A stretch of DNA of 64,000 nt from Fervidobacterium pennivorans DSM 9078. GTDB lineage: Bacteria; Thermotogota; Thermotogae; Thermotogales; Fervidobacteriaceae. A program made the translations under genes and the position numbers. Below are positions 8,280 through 17,011 of this stretch, piece by piece (the first letter of the stretch is position 1; each line of letters opens with the position of its first letter). The stretch lies in the NCBI RefSeq assembly GCF_000235405.2, contig NC_017095.1, positions 2,102,382-2,166,381 of the forward strand. Direction: 5' to 3'. The notes below the pieces were generated by a model. It searched no databases. It was not told the DNA's origin and saw only the letters and a program-made list of their open reading frames with translations.

Positions 8280-8765
8280 TTAGAAAGGATAGAATCCAAG
8301 TTCGAGGTTGTTTCTCTCAATTATTGCTTTGATTTGGTCCTCGATTATCTTTTTGTGTCCTTCTTCCCAGTCTCTTAGAGCCAACAAAAGTTTCTTTACT
8401 CTCTCATCTTTTTCATTATTTGCGGCTTTTTCGTAGAATTCCATAAAATCCTTTTCTATTAAGTAAGCCATTCTCAAAATTGAAAGGTCAGCCATATCGT
8501 CTTCTGCTGATGCCTCAGATATTTTTTGACCTTCGTATCGTGATTTGTAGTACTTTGTATCTTGTTCGGGAAGTGAATCTACTTGTGCACCTTCATTGAG
8601 AGATTTTATCAATCTTCTTATAAATTCTGTGTGTTCTTTTTCCATTTGAGCTAAATAATCAAATATTTCAGCGACTGCTTTGTTCCTTACTTCGTTCTTT
8701 TTTGATGTGTAGAATTTAAACCCATCGATTTCAAATTGTTCAGCCAATCTTAGAACGTCGTACAT
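8280..8765 (-). CDS. Ferritin-like diiron protein (rubrerythrin-type domain without rubredoxin)
   Basis: 161 residues; the ATG has GGAGGTG at good spacing. Four helices carry diiron ligands in the expected pattern: Glu in AEQFEIDGFKFY (helix 1), ExxH in MEKEHTEF (helix 2), Glu in AYLIEKDFMEFY (helix 3) and ExxH in WEEGHKKI (helix 4). The CxxC rubredoxin domain of classical rubrerythrin is absent. Proteins of this kind reduce peroxide or handle iron in anaerobes. It starts only 34 bases after the stop of the MbxN-GltD fusion on the same strand, with no terminator between, so it appears to be the last gene of the mbx operon. Confidence 0.85.
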   Translation of the reverse strand: MYDVLRLAEQFEIDGFKFYTSKKNEVRNKAVAEIFDYLAQMEKEHTEFIRRLIKSLNEGAQVDSLPEQDTKYYKSRYEGQKISEASAEDDMADLSILRMAYLIEKDFMEFYEKAANNEKDERVKKLLLALRDWEEGHKKIIEDQIKAIIERNNLELGFYPF

Positions 8766-8799
8766 CTAACTCACCTCCTATTATAGTTTACAACTAAGA

Positions 8800-10674
8800 T
8801 TACTTTTGTTCCCTCAGATACTGATCTATACCCCTTGCTGCCCAGTATCCGTCTGCTACACCGTGGATTATATCTGGCCCATTAACTATGTCTCCACCAG
8901 CAAACAACCATGGAATTTGTGTTTGTCTAAGGTTATTTGTAAGTATCCTTGGACCAACGAACTGGAGTTTGGATTTCCATTCTTCCGGTAGATACGAGTA
9001 ATCTGGTGCTTGACCAATGGCTTCAATTATCATATCACCATCGTAGTATTGGACAGTCGACTCGTCAAATTTTGGGTTAAACCTTTTGTTCTCATCGAAT
9101 ACTTCGACACATTTGACACATTCGATACCTTTGATGTTATCCTTGTCGTCAAAAATAATTCTTCTTGGACCCCAGCCTGGACAGATTTTGACACCTTCTT
9201 CAATGGCTTCTTCGATTTCTTCCATGTCAGCAGGCATCTCGTCGTGTGTTCTTTCAAGACAAGTGACCGTTACGTTAACCTCTCCGTATTTCATTTTTTG
9301 TAACCTTGCCATGCTCCTTGCAATATCCATAGCAACATTTCCACCACCGATGACTACGACACGTCTTGGTATTTTCGGCTCAGGACCTTCACCACGTAGG
9401 TAATCTCTTATAGCTCTCAGTAGTGGTAGAGCTTGGACAACATCTGGATGGTCTGAGCCTGGTATTTTTGTTGACCTACCAAGTGTCAAACCTGTTGCCA
9501 AGAATATCGCATCGTATTTGTTTTTCAGTTCATCAAAGGTGATATCTTTCCCGACAGCGACACCTGTGAAAATCCTAACACCAAGTGATTCGATGAATGC
9601 AATGTCTCTATCAAGTGCTTCGTCTGGTAATCTGTATCTTGGGATACCGTATCTCATTACACCGCCAGGACGGTTAAGTGCTTCGTAAATATCAACCTCG
9701 TAGCCCATCGTCGCTAAGAAGTAAGCGGCTGACAATCCAGCAGGTCCACTACCAACGATAGCAACCTTTTTGGGTTGTTTTTTGACATCAAAGGTCACAA
9801 TTTCATGCCATTTCTCAGCCGGAACGCTATCTGTTATGTATCTCTTCAGCCACCTAATAGCAATTGGTTCACCTCTGTGACTAATTGCACAGACTTCTTC
9901 ACAGCGATGTGTACATACTCTACCACAGACACTAGAGAGTGGGTTTGCACCAAAGTTGCTTTGGTCTTCCACACCTTTAAGGAGCCATTTTAGTGCGTCT
10001 TGTAAATCATCCTTCCAGATAGCCTTTATGTATTGTGGAATTTGCATGTGCTCAGGACATCTGTCAACACATATACCACATTCTACACACCTTGCCGCTT
10101 CTGCTATAGCTTGTTCTTTGCTGTATGCCTTGACGAACTCAACGAACGAATTCACACGTTCTTCTGCTGATAACATCTCCGGCATTACTCTATCAAGGTC
10201 GAGAAGTTCACTATTCTCATCCCTTGTCCAACCAATTTTGATTTCCTCTGGATTTTTCTTGAGCAACCCCTTTTCAGTTGGTGCAAAGTAGAAATCTTCG
10301 GGGTTAGGAGAAATAAAGATGTATTCTCTGGTCATCTTCAGTGAACCTGTTGTACAAATATCAACACACATCCCACAAAAACTGCAGCGTCCGTAATCTA
10401 TAGTAGGTCTTTGCGGTTTCATACCGTATTCTTGTTTCATATCCGGCACTTCAACCATTGTTATTGCGTCTGTCGGACATATTTTTGCACAGGTCCCACA
10501 ACCAATACATTTTTCCCAATCGTTCACATGGAAGCCCCTGTATCTTGGTGCCGCTTCTCTTTGCTCTTTCGGAACACGGATGGTGACTGGTTTTTCAAAA
10601 AGGTTCTTCCAAGCAATCAAAGGTGCGAAGAAACTTTTCTTTGGGGTTTCAGTTCTATTTTCTTTTATTTCCAT
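8800..10674 (-). CDS. MbxN-like (NuoI-type) ferredoxin domain fused to a GltD/NfnL-type FAD-NAD(P)H oxidoreductase
   Basis: 624 residues from the ATG at 10674 (GGAGG 9 bases upstream; the GTG at 10683 overlaps the ribosome site). Residues 45-120 are a NuoI/MbxN-like module with two 4Fe-4S motifs (CIGCGTCAKICP from C56; CSFCGMCVDICT from C97). From about 185 a GltD-like unit begins with two more Cys clusters (CVECGICVDRCP from C196; C250, C254, C258, C262). An FAD dinucleotide fold (GSGPAGLS at 308), an NAD(P)H fold (GGGNVAMDIARS near 435) and a terminal FAD motif (FAGGDIVNG) follow. It stands where the terminal ferredoxin subunit MbxN normally stands. The fusion suggests direct electron exchange between NAD(P)H and the membrane complex. 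Confidence 0.9.
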   Translation of the reverse strand: MEIKENRTETPKKSFFAPLIAWKNLFEKPVTIRVPKEQREAAPRYRGFHVNDWEKCIGCGTCAKICPTDAITMVEVPDMKQEYGMKPQRPTIDYGRCSFCGMCVDICTTGSLKMTREYIFISPNPEDFYFAPTEKGLLKKNPEEIKIGWTRDENSELLDLDRVMPEMLSAEERVNSFVEFVKAYSKEQAIAEAARCVECGICVDRCPEHMQIPQYIKAIWKDDLQDALKWLLKGVEDQSNFGANPLSSVCGRVCTHRCEEVCAISHRGEPIAIRWLKRYITDSVPAEKWHEIVTFDVKKQPKKVAIVGSGPAGLSAAYFLATMGYEVDIYEALNRPGGVMRYGIPRYRLPDEALDRDIAFIESLGVRIFTGVAVGKDITFDELKNKYDAIFLATGLTLGRSTKIPGSDHPDVVQALPLLRAIRDYLRGEGPEPKIPRRVVVIGGGNVAMDIARSMARLQKMKYGEVNVTVTCLERTHDEMPADMEEIEEAIEEGVKICPGWGPRRIIFDDKDNIKGIECVKCVEVFDENKRFNPKFDESTVQYYDGDMIIEAIGQAPDYSYLPEEWKSKLQFVGPRILTNNLRQTQIPWLFAGGDIVNGPDIIHGVADGYWAARGIDQYLREQK

Positions 10675-10689
10675 TATCGGCACCTCCCA

Positions 10690-11793
10690 TTACCTATCGA
10701 TTTCTGGGGCACAAACGCCCATTGTATCAAGCCAGATAGGTACGTCGTCTATCCTTGTTCCAGGTAGTAGATGTTCAACACCATACAAACCTTGCGGATA
10801 GGAAGCGCCTCTGACCGCCACTCTGTAAGGTGTCTCTCCACCGTTGGAAACGACAAGATAGCCATATTCTCCACGTGTAGATTCAACACGCGCATACGCC
10901 ATTCCCTTCGGAACCCTAATTCTTAAACCATTTCCATCACCGATTTTTGTATTCACGGGACCAGATGGCATCTTTTCAAGCGCTTGCCTGATGATTCTGA
11001 TGCTTTGCCTTATTTCCTTTGGTTTTAGGCTTATTCTTGCGAGTGCGTCACCTTCTGTAGCAGTTGGGATTTCGAATTCTACCTTATCGTAGAATAAGTA
11101 TGGGTCAACCTTTCTTATGTCGTATGGAACCCCGGTTGCTCTCAAGCCTATGCCTGTTACGCCAAGTCTCAGACAGGTTTCTGTATCAATCTTTGCAATA
11201 CCTTTGAGCCTAGTGTGGAGTATTCTATTTTTAAGAATGAATGTTTCGTATTCTGGCAATCTTTGTTCCAAGTAGTCCATGAGTTTCAAAATCTTTTCTT
11301 CAAGTTTGGGTGGTAAATCTTTTCTTACCCCACCAGGTATGATGTACATATGGTAAATCCTTGCTCCTGTTAATTCTTCAAAAATGTCAAGTACTTTGTC
11401 CCTATCAGCAACACTCCAGAACATACTTGTATACATCCCTAAAGGTCCTCCGATACCTCCAAAGGACCATAGATGGTTTGCAATTCGCGCAAGTTCAAGG
11501 ACTATCATCCTTATCCATTGCGCCCTTTCAGGGACTTCTACTTTAGCTATCTTTTCAATTGCCATTGCATAACAAGCTTCGTTTATATCGGGTTCAGGCA
11601 CACATATTCTCGGTATCAGCGCAAGGTTCTGATACCAAAGTCTTCTTTCCATCAACTTTTCAAAACCACGATGTAAAAACCCTGGTAGTGGTCTTGCCTT
11701 GACAACGATATCACCTTCAACGTACATATGAACACTGAAATTACCGTGCATTCCAGGGTGATTTGGACCAAAGAACAGTTTTACTTCACCCAT
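10690..11793 (-). CDS. mbxL: Mbx complex catalytic large subunit (NuoD / group 4 hydrogenase large-subunit-like), MbxL
   Basis: 367 residues; the ATG overlaps the end of mbxK by 8 bases behind AGAGGTGA. It opens with FGPNHPGMHG, the NuoD/EchE signature, and contains ANHLWSFGG and the ARVESTRGEYGYLVVSNGG strand. In [NiFe] hydrogenases this subunit binds the metal centre through two CxxC motifs. Here both are altered in the same way, to Cys64-V-P-Glu67 and Cys361-A-P-Glu364. NiFe insertion is therefore unlikely and the protein should not make H2. This matches the non-hydrogenase Mbx (also called MBS, sulfane-sulfur reductase) class of archaea. The physiological acceptor here is uncertain. Confidence 0.9.
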   Translation of the reverse strand: MGEVKLFFGPNHPGMHGNFSVHMYVEGDIVVKARPLPGFLHRGFEKLMERRLWYQNLALIPRICVPEPDINEACYAMAIEKIAKVEVPERAQWIRMIVLELARIANHLWSFGGIGGPLGMYTSMFWSVADRDKVLDIFEELTGARIYHMYIIPGGVRKDLPPKLEEKILKLMDYLEQRLPEYETFILKNRILHTRLKGIAKIDTETCLRLGVTGIGLRATGVPYDIRKVDPYLFYDKVEFEIPTATEGDALARISLKPKEIRQSIRIIRQALEKMPSGPVNTKIGDGNGLRIRVPKGMAYARVESTRGEYGYLVVSNGGETPYRVAVRGASYPQGLYGVEHLLPGTRIDDVPIWLDTMGVCAPEIDR

Positions 11794-12349
11794 TTATATC
11801 ACCTCTCGTATCTTCCAAATCGGCTCTTATTATCTTTGCTTCATGTATGGCATCTTTCTCGTATTCTCTGTCAGGGAAGTGTTCCTTAGAATACTTCAAT
11901 GGGTCGAAATCTTTTCTCAATGGTGGTAAATCGCTCCAGAGCTCGAGAATGAGCGGTAGCTTGCATCTTTCGTTTCCTTCAAACTCTACACCAAAGAATT
12001 CATGGACATCGCGTTCATAATACTCAGCTGTTGGCCACATGTCTTTCACAGTATAGAACACAGGGTTGTCTCTATCGATAAATGTCGAGACAAGGAACGT
12101 CACTCCGTTGGACCAGTTAAAGAGTATGTAGACAAGTTCAAACTTTTTCTCTTCAATCCAATCAACGCAAGTGAGAATTGACAAGTGAGAATAACCTGAT
12201 TCTTTCAGAAAAGCAAGTAGAGGAATAGTCTTGTCATTTTCTGCTATGAGTTTGTATTGCCTTTCTGCAACGTCTTCGACTCTGACGTTGAAAAGTTCTT
12301 TGGCCTTCTCAAGTACTTCAGCAACAGATTTATTCGTGGAATTCGTCAT
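11786..12349 (-). CDS. mbxK: Mbx complex subunit K (NuoC-like)
   Basis: 187 residues from the ATG at 12349 (GAGGTG 7 bases upstream; the TTG at 12355 is too close to the ribosome site). The 30-kDa-subunit core is visible as LSILTCVDWIEEKKFELVYI, then DMWPTAEYYERDVHEFFGVEFEG, the usual W..A...ERE..D.FG block. It is a peripheral subunit bridging the electron-transfer module to MbxL. It overlaps mbxJ upstream by 20 bases and mbxL downstream by 8, implying translational coupling. Confidence 0.88.
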   Translation of the reverse strand: MTNSTNKSVAEVLEKAKELFNVRVEDVAERQYKLIAENDKTIPLLAFLKESGYSHLSILTCVDWIEEKKFELVYILFNWSNGVTFLVSTFIDRDNPVFYTVKDMWPTAEYYERDVHEFFGVEFEGNERCKLPLILELWSDLPPLRKDFDPLKYSKEHFPDREYEKDAIHEAKIIRADLEDTRGDING

Positions 12350-12875
12350 GGACAATCACCTCACCGAGGCTTCTAATTTGATTTTGCTTGTACCATTCGT
12401 AATTTTCTTTGTAACGTTTCCAACCGTTAGCTTCCCCTTTTCTAATCATTTCCATCAGAGTATTGAAAGCATTCAGTATTGCCTCTGGTCTTGGCATACA
12501 GCCAGCAATGTAAAGGTCAACAGGTATATAGTAGTCGAGTCTGTTGATTGTAGAGTAGGAGTCATAGTAAATTCCACCGTTTATGGTACATGAGCCAAAA
12601 CCGATAACATATTTTGGGTCAGCCATTTTTTCGTATGTGTATATAACCCTTCTTAGGGTTTTTGCACTAAGGTATCCTGTGATGAGTAGTATATCTGCTT
12701 GCCTTGGTGTTGCCATAGGTCCCATTCCAAGGCGTTCCATATCGAATCGTGAGGTCATCGACGGTGGCAATTCAACGGCACCACACCCAGTACAGTAATG
12801 CAACATCCACATCGATCTACTTCTTAGCTGGTCAGCAATCTTTTCCCACACACTTCTTTCATCTATCTGAGCCAT
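12330..12875 (-). CDS. mbxJ: Mbx complex small subunit J (NuoB-like, 4Fe-4S)
   Basis: 181 residues; the ATG has GGAGGTG upstream. NuoB-type Cys ligands for the proximal cluster are present: HYCTGCGAVE near residue 30, GFGSCTINGG near residue 95 and AGCMPRPE near residue 130. The block ATPRQADILLITG is the family's conserved strand-loop. It passes electrons between the ferredoxin module and the MbxL site at the membrane surface. It lies 30 bases after mbxM. Confidence 0.92.
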   Translation of the reverse strand: MAQIDERSVWEKIADQLRSRSMWMLHYCTGCGAVELPPSMTSRFDMERLGMGPMATPRQADILLITGYLSAKTLRRVIYTYEKMADPKYVIGFGSCTINGGIYYDSYSTINRLDYYIPVDLYIAGCMPRPEAILNAFNTLMEMIRKGEANGWKRYKENYEWYKQNQIRSLGEVIVHDEFHE

Positions 12876-12905
12876 CTATTTCACCTCCGCATTAATTCAT
12901 TTGCC

Positions 12906-13805
12906 TTAAAATACCCAACCATTTACAACGAAGAACGCTTGCACGAAAGCAAGAATTATTGGAACCGTCCAGTAGAAAGCGACTGCTTGTTCTATTCTGA
13001 ACCTCGGAAGTACTGCGGAAATCATGACCGCAAGAGTCCAAACGATAAAGTATTTGAGTAAGAATTCGAAGTAATTACCGCCTCCGAGGAAGAAATTAAC
13101 AAAGAGAGAAATTTCGATGAATTCCATGAAGGTGTTCATAAGCATTAGTAATCCCATATATTTTGCAGAAAGCTCAACCATAGGACCTGATGCAATCTCC
13201 GCTGGTGCGATAGGTGCCTCGAACGGTTCTTTACCGAGCATACCTTGGAGCGAAATGAGAGCAACAAGCGCACCTATTGGGAATTTAACTATATTCCATT
13301 GACCAGATTGTGCTTGTGCCATTATTATGTCAGAAATATTTCCAGTTTTGTAGTAATACATGAGGGCTGTTATAACAATCAGGAAGGGAACTTCGTATCC
13401 CAGCATGAGTGTAAGAGCCCTTGCAACACCAATTGATGCCCATGGGTTACCTGTTCCAACCATACCCATTGCCATACCAAGTGCACCAACTGTGAAGAGG
13501 TATGCGATAACGAAGAAATTATCAAGACCTGGGAATGCAACAAGATTACCAAGAGGCACGAACGAGAGCGTTGCAATTACTCCTCCGAGCGCCATGAGAA
13601 CACCGAAGTCGAAAATCCAACCGTGCGTCCAACCATGTTTTGTTAATGTTTTGAAAACATCAATGAAATTCTGATACCAAGGTGGACCGTATCTTTTTTG
13701 GATACGTGCGGTAATCTTTCTACCGATACCCTCAAATGTCAATCCAAAAAAGAACGCTGTAAACAGTACTTCTGCTACTCTTACAATGGTTGCTAATCCT
13801 GCCAT
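12906..13805 (-). CDS. mbxM: Mbx complex membrane subunit M (NuoH-like)
   Basis: 299 residues with about eight hydrophobic helices; ATG behind GAGGTGG. NuoH hallmarks are the first cytoplasmic loop ARIQKRYGPPWYQNFIDVFK near residue 35 and the EPFEAPIAPAEIASGPMVE loop near residue 195, which carries the acidic residues of the quinone-like cavity and E-channel. It anchors the peripheral arm to the ion-translocating antiporter-like subunits. It lies 3 bases after mbxH'. Confidence 0.92.
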   Translation of the reverse strand: MAGLATIVRVAEVLFTAFFFGLTFEGIGRKITARIQKRYGPPWYQNFIDVFKTLTKHGWTHGWIFDFGVLMALGGVIATLSFVPLGNLVAFPGLDNFFVIAYLFTVGALGMAMGMVGTGNPWASIGVARALTLMLGYEVPFLIVITALMYYYKTGNISDIIMAQAQSGQWNIVKFPIGALVALISLQGMLGKEPFEAPIAPAEIASGPMVELSAKYMGLLMLMNTFMEFIEISLFVNFFLGGGNYFEFLLKYFIVWTLAVMISAVLPRFRIEQAVAFYWTVPIILAFVQAFFVVNGWVF

Positions 13806-13808
13806 CGC

Positions 13809-15623
13809 TTACCACCTCACCCACAAGATTAACGCAAGAACAATTGCTGTCCAGAAGATGTAAGCCGAAGCTGTCCTGCGAGCTAAATAGTCAACAAATT
13901 TTCCGAACGCTTTCAGAGCGTTCACAATCGATAAGTACCAGTCTTCGAACGATGGATGACCTTCATATTCTCTTTCAAGGAAAGCATAGAACTTAGTGGC
14001 ATAATGGTACAAATCATAGTTGTGGAGGAATTCACCAGATGTGTACTGGTCTTCCAAAGGTATCTTCTTTCCTTTTGGCATGAGTATGTAAATAATCGCT
14101 GCAATTATGAAACCAACTGCGAACATGAGAAAGACTGTCCATGTGTCCCAATAGCCCATGCTTGTTTTTAACACAGTGCCTTCGAATTCAAATGGTTTCA
14201 TGCCAAATTCTTTTTGAACATTGGTAATCCATTCAAGTACTTGCTGTGGAAACACACCCCAAAGAACTGTTAATGCAACAAGGATTATCATTGGAATTTG
14301 CATAATTATAGGAACTTCCTTAACGTCTTTGTGTTTACTCTTTAGTTGACCAAGGAATACACCAGCAAGGGGTCTGAAAACGTATAGGAATGAACCGATA
14401 CTTCCTACGAATACAAACATTTCTGTAACGAACATTCCCTTTGACACAAGTGACTGGAAAACCATCCACTTTGAGATAAATCCACTTGTCGGTGGAATTC
14501 CGGCCAACGAGATAATACCAACAAGGTATGTGACAAATGTTACAGGCATTCTATGGATTAATCCACCCATTTCGTCAATCTTGGTCGTTCCCGTTCGGTA
14601 GGCGACCGCCGCGAATGAAAGGAATATCATCGTTGCGGCAAGCGCGTGATTGATTATATGGAACAAACCACCTGCGTAACCAACCTGGTGAAGTGTTGCC
14701 AAACCTATAAGTATATAGCCACTGTTAGCAACGGTAGAGTAAGCTATCAACATTTTCATATCATTTTGCTTTATTGCCATCAACGTTCCCACAAGGATGG
14801 AGATATTACCAAGCCATATCAGAATGTAAGAAAGAATGTTCACTCCATTGTAAAATTCTGCGAACATATTCGCGATTGGAAAGACGCTCAGAATCATTGC
14901 GAGCAAGTAAGACCCCATCTTTACAAGTTGACCAGACAAGACTGCGCTGAACGTGTCTGGTGCGTTGCCATGGACGTTTCTGAGCCAAACATGAAGTGGA
15001 AATATACCGCTTTTCGCTATACCAGCCGCAAGCAACAGTATAACAACAGCCCATCTGAATCCAACCGAAGCGTTTTGAATGTGCTGACCGATTTCGAATA
15101 TATCAAATGTTCCATACTGTTCATGAAGCATGAAGACACCGTATAGGAACAAATAAGTACCTATTGAGCTTATGACTACGTACCAAATTGTTGCTTTTTT
15201 TGACTCTTCTTTACCCATAGGAACTATAAAGAGTGATGCAAGAACAGCAATTTCCCAGAATATGTAAAGCACTATTAAATGAGCAGAGAAGAACACGCCA
15301 AGTGTACCAAGCAACGTTAGTATAGAAAGCGCATTGAACGCTGCTGGTCGTTTTGCCTTTGAAATCCATGCGATGTTGAAAAAGCCGTAGCATGCAAAGA
15401 CTATCAGGGTGACAATTGAAAGGTATTTAGATAAAGCTGTGAATTTGAGGACATCTTCGAAACCGAACAGTGACTCTGTCACACCTGTCGGCATGCCCCA
15501 AAGAACGTAAAGTCCGTAAATAGATAACGCAAAGAGTACGATAGGTCCAAGGTGTTTATTTATCTTTGAGAGAAAGTATCCAATAAGTGTTCCTACTGCA
15601 AGGTATATTATCAGATTTTGCAT
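13809..15623 (-). CDS. Mbx complex antiporter-like subunit H' (NuoL/MrpA-type)
   Basis: 604 residues from the ATG at 15623 (GGGGG 9 bases upstream). About 14 membrane helices plus a C-terminal extension of some 100 residues. The ion-pumping residues are in place: Glu in LYIFWEIAVL, Lys in GIAKSGIFPLHVWL, Lys in SGQLVKMGSYLL, and Lys in SGFISKWMVF. The long C-terminal part (after about residue 480) includes an amphipathic stretch and a last membrane helix, which resembles the lateral-helix region of NuoL-type subunits. It overlaps the end of mbxH region by only a few bases and is translationally coupled. Confidence 0.88.
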   Translation of the reverse strand: MQNLIIYLAVGTLIGYFLSKINKHLGPIVLFALSIYGLYVLWGMPTGVTESLFGFEDVLKFTALSKYLSIVTLIVFACYGFFNIAWISKAKRPAAFNALSILTLLGTLGVFFSAHLIVLYIFWEIAVLASLFIVPMGKEESKKATIWYVVISSIGTYLFLYGVFMLHEQYGTFDIFEIGQHIQNASVGFRWAVVILLLAAGIAKSGIFPLHVWLRNVHGNAPDTFSAVLSGQLVKMGSYLLAMILSVFPIANMFAEFYNGVNILSYILIWLGNISILVGTLMAIKQNDMKMLIAYSTVANSGYILIGLATLHQVGYAGGLFHIINHALAATMIFLSFAAVAYRTGTTKIDEMGGLIHRMPVTFVTYLVGIISLAGIPPTSGFISKWMVFQSLVSKGMFVTEMFVFVGSIGSFLYVFRPLAGVFLGQLKSKHKDVKEVPIIMQIPMIILVALTVLWGVFPQQVLEWITNVQKEFGMKPFEFEGTVLKTSMGYWDTWTVFLMFAVGFIIAAIIYILMPKGKKIPLEDQYTSGEFLHNYDLYHYATKFYAFLEREYEGHPSFEDWYLSIVNALKAFGKFVDYLARRTASAYIFWTAIVLALILWVRW

Positions 15624-15625
15624 TA

Positions 15626-17011
15626 TCACATACCCCCTTTCAGTATCGTGTCAAAGTATGTTTTGAAATCAAAGATGTGGGATGCTATTTTATCTGTGTG
15701 CATGGTAATTAGATCCGGCATGAAACCTATAATAACAAGTGTAAGAGCGAATAGTAAAACGACAACCTGCGCACCAAATGGAAGGTATGTTTTTTCTCGC
15801 TCTTCATCTTGACTATCGTTGTCGATATACCAAAGGTCTACATTCCATTTAATCAAATATCCTGCTTCAATAACTGTTGCAGCGAGTAGTACAGCCGGGA
15901 GTATGTAATCCCCTGCCTCAAAGAGTGCGGCGAGTAAGTTAATCTTAGCCCAAAAACCGGCAGTTAGCGGGAATCCGATAAGTGATATTGAGGCGAGAGA
16001 GAATGCGATACCTGCAACTGAATCATTTTTGAAACCTTTGTGGTTGAGGTAACCATAAATTGTGAAAAGGATGAACATAGAGATTGCTTCGTTTAAAAGG
16101 TACAGATAAGCAGCGGATGCGATTTTTTCAACTCCAAGTGCACCGGAAGAAAGCGCTGCCATAACCGTGCTTGCTCCTGCGATTGATGCATATGCAAGGG
16201 CTCTACCTAATGTTTTTTGTCTCATTGCAGCAAGCTGAGCGAATAGTACTGATATCAGTGAGAGTATATAGACCGGCAAGGGCTTGACAGGTTCCAAAAC
16301 ATTGAAGAATATCCTGGAGAATAGATAGAAAATAGCAACCGTTACCGCACTGCCAAGTGCAACAGGTGTAACTGTTGAACCGTTGGAATAAACATCAGGA
16401 GCCCAAAGTCCCAGTGGTAGTATTTTTAACTCAACAAGGAGGGCTATGAGAATCATTATACCTGCAACTTGAACGTATTCTGGTGAAGCGATGAACCCTA
16501 TATAAGCCATATTGAGTGTCCCAGCGTATACATACAGTGAAACAACGCCTATAAGGTAAAGTACACCGGAAACAGAACCAAAGATAAGGTATTTAAAGGC
16601 AGCATAATAATTTTTGTTCTGTGACGCCAAGACATAAGCGACTACTGCTATAATTTCAAGGAAGACGAACGAGTTGAAGAAATCACCTGTTAAGAGCAAA
16701 CCATTCAGCGCAGCTGTTAAAACAAGCAAAAGCACGCCGAGTTTGTCTTCAAACATTGCTGAGATGGAGAGTGCAAACAGTACTAAGTTAACAAAGATAA
16801 GGAACGGATAGTTAACACTATCAAGTACAAGAACAATTCCGTAAGCCGCTGGCCATTTTCCAATTTCCAAGACCTGTACTGGGTGAATGAAGCCAATCAG
16901 TAGCACCAGGTTGAAAAGTGTAACGAGCGGGAGAATGTATCTACTCAGTTTTGGAAGTGCAACAGTGGCAAATCCAAATGCAAGAGGAACAGCAACGAGC
17001 AATGCTATCAT
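15626..17011 (-). CDS. mbxH: Mbx complex antiporter-like subunit H (MrpD/NuoN-type)
   Basis: 461 residues, about 14 membrane helices; ATG overlaps mbxG by ATGA. The TM5 Glu (SFVFLEIIAV) and TM7 Lys (LVELKILPLGLWAPDVY) are present, as is the TM12 Lys (AGFWAKINLL). The TM8 region reads VALGSAVTVAIFYLF and lacks the Lys that the paralogue H' has at SGQLVKMGSY. This is the second of the two MrpD-like pumps found in Mbx complexes. Confidence 0.9.
   Translation of the reverse strand: MIALLVAVPLAFGFATVALPKLSRYILPLVTLFNLVLLIGFIHPVQVLEIGKWPAAYGIVLVLDSVNYPFLIFVNLVLFALSISAMFEDKLGVLLLVLTAALNGLLLTGDFFNSFVFLEIIAVVAYVLASQNKNYYAAFKYLIFGSVSGVLYLIGVVSLYVYAGTLNMAYIGFIASPEYVQVAGIMILIALLVELKILPLGLWAPDVYSNGSTVTPVALGSAVTVAIFYLFSRIFFNVLEPVKPLPVYILSLISVLFAQLAAMRQKTLGRALAYASIAGASTVMAALSSGALGVEKIASAAYLYLLNEAISMFILFTIYGYLNHKGFKNDSVAGIAFSLASISLIGFPLTAGFWAKINLLAALFEAGDYILPAVLLAATVIEAGYLIKWNVDLWYIDNDSQDEEREKTYLPFGAQVVVLLFALTLVIIGFMPDLITMHTDKIASHIFDFKTYFDTILKGGM

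Noticed and set aside
8766..8790. TATAAT immediately upstream of the ferritin-like gene
   Set aside because: It is only 14 bases from the start codon, so transcription would begin inside the ribosome site, and no -35 is visible. The gene is more simply the last one of the mbx operon.
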